In this document: one piece after another, positions 1 through 4,785 of the stretch
Position numbering within the stretch: position 1 is the first letter of the stretch
How the letters are laid out: every line of letters begins with the position of its first letter
Assembly (NCBI GenBank): GCA_007133845.1
Contig: SLLY01000020.1
Location: 1-10,869 of the forward strand
Length of the DNA: 10,869 nucleotides
Source of the DNA: Candidatus Woesearchaeota archaeon
GTDB taxonomy: Archaea > Nanobdellota > Nanobdellia > CSSed11-243R1
Direction: 5' to 3'
Notes under the pieces: generated by a model
Database searches by the model: none
What the model saw: the letters and a program-made list of their open reading frames with translations, nothing else
What the model was told of the DNA's origin: nothing
Translations under genes and position numbers: made by a program

Positions 1-212
1 TCTTTTTTCTCTTCAACAGGTTTCTCTTCGGATTTTTCTTCTGTAGCTTTTTCCTCAGTTGGTTTCTCTTCAGATTTCTTTTCAACAGGTTTTTCTTCCT
101 CTTTTTTCTCTTCAACAGGTTTCTCTTCGGATTTTTCTTCTGTAGCTTTTTCCTCAGTTGGTTTCTCTTCAGATTTCTTTTCAACAGGTTTTTCTTCCTC
201 TTTTTTCTCTTC
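1..212. repeat. Perfect 99-bp tandem repeat inside the S24e tail
   Basis: Bases 1-99 recur without a mismatch at 100-198, and a third copy begins at 199 and runs about 14 bases before diverging. The unit is 33 codons, so copy number can change without a frameshift. Read on the minus strand it encodes a block of EEKP/VEKKS/TEEKAT/EEKS modules. The window opens inside the array, so the true copy number is unknown. Confidence 0.95.
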
Positions 213-563
213 TTTTTCTTCTTTCGTAGATTCTTCCTTTTTCTCTTCTGTAGATTCCTCTAATTTTTCTTCAGATTTCTCTTCCTTTATCACATTTCTT
301 TTAATTATATATTTTGGTTCATATTTGTTTAATGTTTTTTTATCTTCGTAAACATTAACATTACATATTATTTTTCTATCTCCAAAAACATTCGCCATTT
401 TTTTAACAATAATAAAATTTTCATCAGCGCTTAATTTTTTAGACACTTCTTTCTTAACAACCGCCCTACTTGGGGGTGCTTTAGTATAAATAATTTTAAA
501 TTCGATTTCCTTTCTATTTATTGGTTTGTTTTCTTTTTGATTAATTATATCTACTTCCATCAT
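1..563 (-). CDS. rps24e: Ribosomal protein S24e with long Lys/Glu-rich repeat tail (3' end beyond window)
   Basis: This is a small-subunit ribosomal protein of the archaeal/eukaryotic S24e family. The core is about residues 1-92: an N-terminal strand (MEVDIINQKEN), the APPSR motif near residue 29, a VKK/FGDRK segment and the closing YEPKYIIKRN, all typical of S24e. After the core the frame stays open to the window edge for about 95 further codons of almost only K, E, P, T, S and V. This includes two perfect 33-residue repeats. The family is usually about 100 residues, so the tail nearly doubles it. Two adjacent ATG codons (561-563 and 558-560) can start it. The first overlaps the spt4 stop as ATGA; the second has the better spacing from AGGTGA at 565-570. 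It is the last visible gene of the S6e-to-S24e operon. The core call is firm; the role of the tail is unknown. Confidence 0.9.
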   Translation of the reverse strand, partial: MMEVDIINQKENKPINRKEIEFKIIYTKAPPSRAVVKKEVSKKLSADENFIIVKKMANVFGDRKIICNVNVYEDKKTLNKYEPKYIIKRNVIKEEKSEEKLEESTEEKKEESTKEEKEEKKEEEKPVEKKSEEKPTEEKATEEKSEEKPVEEKKEEEKPVEKKSEEKPTEEKATEEKSEEKPVEEKK

Positions 564-745
564 CTCACCTTTAATGCGTACCTTCCAGGCACTTCAATAT
601 TCATTTCTTTTGCAATTTCAGATTTATCTGGATCTATTATTATAACAACACCCACCCAATGCATAGATAATTCTTGATTGCCGCATGTAGGACATTTTCT
701 TTTAGTTGTAATCCTTTTGCATTTTTTGCAAGCTTTTTCAACCAT
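560..745 (-). CDS. spt4: Transcription elongation factor Spt4 (RNA polymerase subunit E'')
   Basis: This 61-aa zinc-ribbon protein binds the NGN domain of Spt5 to form the archaeal DSIF-like elongation factor, which clamps RNA polymerase during elongation. The zinc ligands are visible as C6-x2-C9 and C18-x2-C21, followed by the WVGVVIIIDPDKSEIAKEM segment typical of archaeal Spt4. The length is normal for the family. The start overlaps the end of rpo7 by 8 bp and the stop overlaps the S24e start as ATGA, so translation is probably coupled. Many euryarchaea place a DUF359 protein (GTP-dependent dephospho-CoA kinase) between spt4 and rps24e; here the two genes abut. Confidence 0.95.
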   Translation of the reverse strand: MVEKACKKCKRITTKRKCPTCGNQELSMHWVGVVIIIDPDKSEIAKEMNIEVPGRYALKVR

Positions 746-1358
746 TTTTCTTTACCTCTTTTTTATCTACTGCTTTTTTTACATCCTTTTTATTCTCCTC
801 TTCTTTCTTTTTTTCTTCTATCTCTTTTATATCATCGTCTTTTAACCATTTTATTTTTCCAAGTCCTGGTTGTCTCATTGTCAATCCTAATTTTGCACCC
901 TGCACATTTTTAAAGCTTATAGCGACAATTCTTGCTCTTACTTCATCTCCAACTTTCAATGATCTATTACTTTCTTTTCCTTGAAGTGAACCTGATTCAG
1001 AATAACTTACATAATCATCCATAACTTGAGAAATGTGTGTTAATCCATCTATTGGACCTATTCTTACAAAAGCGCCAAAACCAGCTATTTCTGTTATAAA
1101 TCCTTCAACAATTTCATGCATTTTTGGTTTATACACAAGAGCTTCAAAAGTTACTGCATAATATATAGCTCCATCTCCCGGGATAATTGTTCCCTCTCCT
1201 ATATCCTTAACATCCATTATTGAAAGAAAAATACCATCTTTACCAAGCTTTCCAATGAATTCATCAGATAAAGAAATCTTTACAGAATCCTTTAACTTTT
1301 CATCTATCAATGTTGCTGGAACTCTTACATTTGATTTTAATTCTAATATCGAATACAT
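738..1358 (-). CDS. rpoE1: DNA-directed RNA polymerase subunit Rpo7 (RpoE1/E')
   Basis: Rpo7 is the larger half of the Rpo4/Rpo7 stalk of archaeal RNA polymerase and is related to eukaryotic Rpb7. The N-terminal tip domain (about residues 1-78) carries VRVPATL and GDGAIYYAVTFEALVYKP. The S1 RNA-binding domain follows at about 79-162 (VEGFITEIAGFGAFVRIGPIDGL). I start it at ATG 1356-1358, giving MYSILEL as in other Rpo7 proteins, with a GGATGAT-like site upstream. An in-frame ATG at 1365-1367 overlaps the pyrophosphatase stop (ATGA) and would add three residues. The last 30 or so residues are a Lys/Glu-rich tail beyond the usual end, echoing the S6e and S24e tails. It lies between ppa and spt4 in one operon. 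Confidence 0.95.
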   Translation of the reverse strand: MYSILELKSNVRVPATLIDEKLKDSVKISLSDEFIGKLGKDGIFLSIMDVKDIGEGTIIPGDGAIYYAVTFEALVYKPKMHEIVEGFITEIAGFGAFVRIGPIDGLTHISQVMDDYVSYSESGSLQGKESNRSLKVGDEVRARIVAISFKNVQGAKLGLTMRQPGLGKIKWLKDDDIKEIEEKKKEEENKKDVKKAVDKKEVKKNG

Positions 1359-1363
1359 TTTTA

Positions 1364-1894
1364 TCATCCTTCATAATTTTCTATAGATTTTTTAATTTCT
1401 TCCTTTGCTGCATCTTTGTTTTCAAAACCTAAAACTTTAACCCATTTTTTAGGTTCCAAATCCTTATAGTGTTCATAAAAATACTTTATTTCTTCTAATA
1501 TGTGTTTTGGTACGTCATTTATATCCTTCACTTCCTTGAAACGAGGATCTATTTTTTCTGTTGGAACTGCAATTATTTTTGTATCTTCTCCAGATTCGTC
1601 CTCTGTTTTTAACAAACCAACAGGTCTGCAAGGTATAACAGTTCCAGGATAATTTGGTTGACTTATCAATACAATTGCATCTAATGGATCTCCATCTCCA
1701 CTCAATGTTTTTGGAATTGTACCATAATCTCCAGGATATGATAATGTTGAATACAACACTCTATCTACAAAAATAGCTCCCGTTTCTTTGTTCCATTCAT
1801 ATTTAACAGAACATCCTTTCGGAACTTCTACTATTGTATAAAAAACATCTGGTAATTTTCCTTCTGGTCCTGAAGGTATTTTATTTAATCCCAC
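1364..1894 (-). CDS. ppa: Inorganic pyrophosphatase (family I, soluble)
   Basis: It hydrolyses the pyrophosphate released by polymerases and aminoacyl-tRNA synthetases. All the usual family I active-site positions can be seen, numbered from the GTG start: E23, K31, E33, R45, Y57, the D67-G-D69-P-L-D72 signature, D99, D104, K106, Y143 and K144. The length of 176 aa is normal. I chose GTG at 1892-1894 because it follows GGTGAT with three bases between and begins the protein at GLNKIPSGP, where the family normally starts. An upstream ATG at 1939 would overlap the PIN gene by about 46 bp and add unconserved residues. The GTG shares one G with the TAG stop of the PIN gene, so translation is probably coupled. 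PPase between aIF2-gamma/PIN and rpo7 also occurs in Thermococcales. Confidence 0.95.
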   Translation of the reverse strand: MGLNKIPSGPEGKLPDVFYTIVEVPKGCSVKYEWNKETGAIFVDRVLYSTLSYPGDYGTIPKTLSGDGDPLDAIVLISQPNYPGTVIPCRPVGLLKTEDESGEDTKIIAVPTEKIDPRFKEVKDINDVPKHILEEIKYFYEHYKDLEPKKWVKVLGFENKDAAKEEIKKSIENYEG

Positions 1895-2253
1895 TATATC
1901 ACCTTTAAATACTTTTTTTGGCGTAATGTAATAACACAAAGGCCTTCTTTTAAAGCTTTCTTTTTTAATTCTTTATCCTGTGTTGCTATGCACGCATTTT
2001 TTTCTTTCGCGTATTCTAATATGGAATCATCAACATTTTTTTTAATTCCCACATCAATAAAATCCACATTTTTTGCTTTCAATAATTTTAAAGTTTCATC
2101 TTTATAACTTGTTTTTTTTAATTCTTCCAAACAAATTTTTGGAAATAAAAGTTTATATTGTTTTCCAATTATGTTTTTAAATTCTTGAAATATGTCGATT
2201 TTAAATTGAAATGGGATTATTGCAAAATTTGTATCTATTATTATTTCTTTCAT
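1894..2253 (-). CDS. PIN-domain ribonuclease, Fcf1/VapC9-like
   Basis: This is a single PIN domain of 119 aa. Candidate metal-binding acids lie in the expected order: D7 (IIDTNF), E43/E44 (CLEEL), D75/D76 (NVDDS) and D93 (TQDKEL). The segment after the first aspartate, IPFQFKIDIFQEF, is characteristic of the archaeal PIN protein encoded next to aIF2-gamma and annotated as Fcf1-like or VapC9-like. The eukaryotic relatives Fcf1/Utp24 cut pre-rRNA, and the ribosomal operon makes a role in rRNA processing plausible here. That role is inference. No antitoxin gene accompanies it, which argues against a VapBC toxin. It starts 6 bp after the aIF2-gamma stop and its stop overlaps the ppa start by one base. 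Confidence 0.88.
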   Translation of the reverse strand: MKEIIIDTNFAIIPFQFKIDIFQEFKNIIGKQYKLLFPKICLEELKKTSYKDETLKLLKAKNVDFIDVGIKKNVDDSILEYAKEKNACIATQDKELKKKALKEGLCVITLRQKKYLKVI

Positions 2254-2259
2254 AAAACA

Positions 2260-3507
2260 TCATTTTATTATACCATAACCAACTAATCTCCATTTGTGTC
2301 CCACCTTTCTACTTAAAACAATTCTTTTTCCTTTTGGTATACAAATTGGAAGTTTTAGTGATATTTCTATTTCATTATCGTGAGAACTTGTTATTATACC
2401 AACAGATCTCGCTGTCCAGGCATTTATCATAACTAGTTCATTTGTTTTTAATGGTTCTATTTTTATTTCTTCTCTTGAACCAACAACTCTATCTAGTAGA
2501 TTTACTTCAAGTTTTAATTTTTCCCATACTGGTGGCATTTTTCCCTTTTTACCAATTACTTGCCCAACAATTGAATCAGATTTTGTAATGGCAGGATCTA
2601 GTTTCGTGCATATCCCTCCAGAACCACCGGGCAAAATTTCGTCACGTTTTATTCCACCCACATTAACTTCTGTTATTTCTGAAAAATAAGGTTTCCAAAT
2701 TACTTTATTTTCTATTTCTTCTCTTCTACCTGGGAGTATTTCTATTTTATCTCCCTTTTTCAATCTTCCTCTATTTAATATGCCTCCAACAACACCACCC
2801 TTTAAATCTTTAATTTTTTCTCCTGGTTTATTTACGTCAAAACTTCTTAATACAAGAAAATAAGGTTCCTCATCGATGTTTCTTTTTGGAGTGGGCATTG
2901 TTTTTTCTATAGTTTCTAATAAAATATCTAAATTGGCTTTAAACTGAGCAGAAATAGGGATTATAGGTGAATTCTCAGCAACAGTCCCTTTTACAAAATT
3001 TTTTATTTGTTCATAATTTTCTTTTGCTTCGTCATCATTAACAAGATCTATTTTGTTTTGAACTATTATTATGTTTTTTACGCCACTTATTTCTAATGCG
3101 ATTAAATGTTCTTTTGTTTGGGGCTGAGGACACTCTTCATTTGCAGCAATTACGAGTATCGCGCCATCCATCGTTGCAGCTCCACTAAGCATTGTTGCCA
3201 TAAGGGTTTCGTGTCCTGGAGAATCAACAAAAGATATACCTCTGATTACTTTAGATTTTCCTTTACAATAAGGGCAAATATCTTTTACCGTATATTTATC
3301 ACATTTATTACATTGATTTAATGTAAAATTAGCATAACCCAACCTAATAGTTAATCCTCTTTTTACTTCTTCAGAATGTTCCTGTGTTTTCTTTCCTGTT
3401 AATTGCTTTATGAGTGTTGTTTTTCCATGCGCTATATGTCCTATAGCACCTATATTTATCTCTGGCAAAATTATTTCCTTTTCTTTTTTAGTTTTGTTCT
3501 TCACCAT
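2260..3507 (-). CDS. eif2g: Translation initiation factor aIF2 subunit gamma
   Basis: This is the GTPase subunit of aIF2, which brings methionyl initiator tRNA to the small ribosomal subunit. The G domain shows the P-loop GHIAHGKT (residues 23-30), switch I (SEEVKRGLTIRLGYAN), DSPGH (95-99), NKID (151-154) and an SAQ motif. A zinc knuckle C66-x2-C69 / C78-x2-C81 lies between switch I and DSPGH, as expected. Two beta-barrel domains follow. The position that is Asp in most archaeal versions (GHVDHGKT) is Ala here, as in eukaryotic eIF2-gamma. I chose ATG 3505-3507, which gives 415 aa, the normal length, and lies 7 bp after the S6e stop. A longer frame to 3567 would overlap the S6e tail and add only Lys/Arg-rich residues. 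No clear Shine-Dalgarno site is seen. Confidence 0.96.
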   Translation of the reverse strand: MVKNKTKKEKEIILPEINIGAIGHIAHGKTTLIKQLTGKKTQEHSEEVKRGLTIRLGYANFTLNQCNKCDKYTVKDICPYCKGKSKVIRGISFVDSPGHETLMATMLSGAATMDGAILVIAANEECPQPQTKEHLIALEISGVKNIIIVQNKIDLVNDDEAKENYEQIKNFVKGTVAENSPIIPISAQFKANLDILLETIEKTMPTPKRNIDEEPYFLVLRSFDVNKPGEKIKDLKGGVVGGILNRGRLKKGDKIEILPGRREEIENKVIWKPYFSEITEVNVGGIKRDEILPGGSGGICTKLDPAITKSDSIVGQVIGKKGKMPPVWEKLKLEVNLLDRVVGSREEIKIEPLKTNELVMINAWTARSVGIITSSHDNEIEISLKLPICIPKGKRIVLSRKVGHKWRLVGYGIIK

Positions 3508-3514
3508 TTTACTT

Positions 3515-4105
3515 TTATTTTTTCTCTTCAGGTTTATCCTCTTTTTTCTCTTCGGATTTTTCTTCAACAGGTTTCTCTTCTTTCGTAGATTCTTCCTTTT
3601 TCTCTGCAGCTTTTTCTTCAGTTGGTTTTTCTTCAGATTTCTCTTCAGTTGGTTTTTCTCCGGATTTCTCTTCGGTTGGTTTCTCCTCTTTTTTCTCTTC
3701 GGGTTTTTCTTCGGTAGCTTCTTCTTCTTTTCCTAAAGCTACACCAAGCGGTTTTTTCCCATGTTTTATAACCTTTAAATTTATTTGAGACACATCATCA
3801 GATATTTGATTTCCTCTTATAGATTTTCTACGTCTCTCTCCCTTTCTCTTTATCTTTATACCTGGTCCTTGACTTAATAAAACTCTAATTCTTCTTGTTC
3901 CCATTACGTCCGCACGCATAGGAAAACCTTGTTTGTCACTTCCACCAGTTACTTTAAATTCAAATCCTGGTGTATTTATTATTTCACCATTAATTGAATC
4001 TCCTATTCTCTTTCCAAAAAGTCTGTCTGCATCAGGAGATTTTAATTCTACCTGATATGCTTTCTTTTCTTTTGGGTCAGAAATAACTAATTTAAACTCT
4101 GCCAT
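3515..4105 (-). CDS. rps6e: Ribosomal protein S6e with Lys/Glu-rich C-terminal tail
   Basis: This is a small-subunit protein of the S6e family. The core covers about residues 1-126, with the start FKLVISDPKEKKAYQVEL, LFGKRIGD, GFEFKVTGGSDKQGFPMR and the basic GERRRKSIRGN stretch, all family hallmarks. Archaeal S6e proteins usually end near residue 125. This one continues for about 70 residues of EKPTEEKSE-type sequence, including three nine-residue repeats at 141-167. The tail lacks aromatic and most hydrophobic residues and is probably extended or disordered. It is related in DNA sequence to the S24e tail. A strong GGGAGG site sits about eight bases before the ATG. It is the first gene of the operon, with a TATA box near 4181-4189. 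Confidence 0.95.
   Translation of the reverse strand: MAEFKLVISDPKEKKAYQVELKSPDADRLFGKRIGDSINGEIINTPGFEFKVTGGSDKQGFPMRADVMGTRRIRVLLSQGPGIKIKRKGERRRKSIRGNQISDDVSQINLKVIKHGKKPLGVALGKEEEATEEKPEEKKEEKPTEEKSGEKPTEEKSEEKPTEEKAAEKKEESTKEEKPVEEKSEEKKEDKPEEKK
3605..3685. repeat. Three imperfect 27-bp repeats in the S6e tail
   Basis: Read on the minus strand these encode EKPTEEKSG, EKPTEEKSE and EKPTEEKAA back to back (S6e residues 141-167). The copies differ mainly at third codon positions, so this array is older or more diverged than the 99-bp array in S24e. Confidence 0.85.
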
Positions 4106-4106
4106 T

Positions 4107-4151
4107 TTACATAACCTCCCAGACGCAATATACTAAAAATGCGCCAGTCAT
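4107..4151 (-). CDS. Possible 14-codon leader ORF before S6e
   Basis: A short hydrophobic frame, MTGAFLVYCVWEVM, ends in TAA one base before the S6e ATG, and its last codons contain the S6e ribosome-binding site GGGAGG. It would begin close to the start of the predicted transcript, because the TATA-like box at 4181-4189 places initiation near 4155-4160. It could be a translated leader coupled to S6e. Its small size means chance is a serious alternative. The same frame is open upstream for about 14 more codons without a start codon. Confidence 0.2.
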   Translation of the reverse strand: MTGAFLVYCVWEVM

Positions 4152-4180
4152 TGTTGTTACAAAAAATAAAAGAACGGGGG

Positions 4181-4189
4181 TTTTTAAAG
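4181..4189 (-). promoter_or_regulatory. TATA-like box of the S6e-S24e operon
   Basis: CTTTAAAAA on the minus strand, flanked by A-rich sequence that could serve as a BRE. Initiation is expected about 25 bp further on, near 4155-4160, giving a 5' leader of about 50 nt before S6e. No other gene-free stretch of useful size exists in this operon. Confidence 0.5.
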
Positions 4190-4214
4190 GTTTTTATGTT
4201 ATTTATTAAAAATA

Positions 4215-4535
4215 TTATCCATACATATTCGGTGTATTAGTAGTATCATAATACTCATCCAACATATCTTCAATAGAAAAACCATATTTTTTTTCAAAAT
4301 CACCCATCATGTTTTTGTAATCCTTAATTACTTCTCCAAGTTCGATTGTTTTATGTATAATTTGAGTTGTTGTCTGCCCATAACATGTATTTTTCATTAT
4401 TTCAATTTTTTTTCCATTAAAATAATCATCCAAATTTTTTATTTCTTTCAATACAGAATCAAAATCTTCTCCTTTTTCTAAGAGATTTTCAATATCCTCA
4501 AATTTTTTACTTAATTCATCTTTTTTAATAACCAT
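4215..4535 (-). CDS. Hypothetical protein, 106 aa, helical and acidic C-terminus
   Basis: I do not recognise this family. The sequence is rich in K, E and D with regularly spaced hydrophobic residues (ELSKKFEDIENLLEKG, VLKEIKNLDDYF), so the first half is probably helical. The middle has a conserved-looking CYGQTTTQIIHKTIEL stretch, and the end is acidic and Tyr/Asn-rich (DEYYDTTNTPNMYG). There is no signal peptide or membrane segment. ATG at 4533-4535 is preferred because AGGTGATC lies just upstream; a GTG at 4542-4544 falls inside that site. A textbook TATA box precedes the gene. It is a monocistron lying between infB and the S6e operon, all on the same strand. The strong signals argue for a real gene. 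Confidence 0.8.
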   Translation of the reverse strand: MVIKKDELSKKFEDIENLLEKGEDFDSVLKEIKNLDDYFNGKKIEIMKNTCYGQTTTQIIHKTIELGEVIKDYKNMMGDFEKKYGFSIEDMLDEYYDTTNTPNMYG

Positions 4536-4559
4536 ATCGATCACCTATATTGTTACCAT

Positions 4560-4785
4560 CTATAAGTAAATACATATATATAAATGTTTTGTTATAGAAA
4601 TAATTCTTTCAAATTCTTTTATGTTTTTGAAATTTTTGATAATTCTATACTTCATCTGTATATAAATGCGGTAAAATTCTAAATGTATATCATTATTTTT
4701 TAGATTGCTCTTTATTCTTCCCAATACATCATTTTTCAGATATTTGTTTGCACATATTTTGTATTACTATAAAAATTCTTTCGTT
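4560..4785. other. Gap between infB and the 106-aa gene
   Basis: This A+T-rich stretch holds the TATA box of the next gene and, on the minus strand, a 67-codon frame without stops (4563-4763). That frame has no good start: one internal TTG, a late ATG, and no ribosome-binding site. It runs through the TATA box. I see no tRNA and no clear hairpin. It may be a decayed gene or chance. Confidence 0.4.
4575..4584 (-). promoter_or_regulatory. TATA box of the 106-aa hypothetical gene
   Basis: TTTATATATA on the minus strand is one of the best TATA matches in the window. It predicts initiation near 4553 and a short leader carrying the AGGTGATC ribosome-binding site. Confidence 0.65.

Noticed and set aside
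1..212. CRISPR-like array at the left edge
   Set aside because: The 99-bp units are adjacent with no unique spacers and stay in frame with S24e, so this is a coding tandem repeat.
1895..1939. ATG start for pyrophosphatase at 1939
   Set aside because: It adds 15 unconserved residues inside the PIN gene, whereas GTG 1894 has a GGTGAT site and the usual N-terminus.
3508..3567. Upstream start for aIF2-gamma adding 20 basic residues
   Set aside because: It would overlap the S6e tail by over 50 bp; the internal ATG 7 bp after the S6e stop gives the normal family length.
3410..3736. Plus-strand Phe/Leu-rich frame that looks like a membrane protein
   Set aside because: It is the reverse complement of the S6e Lys/Glu tail; AAA and GAA codons read backwards give TTT and TTC, so the apparent membrane protein is an artefact.
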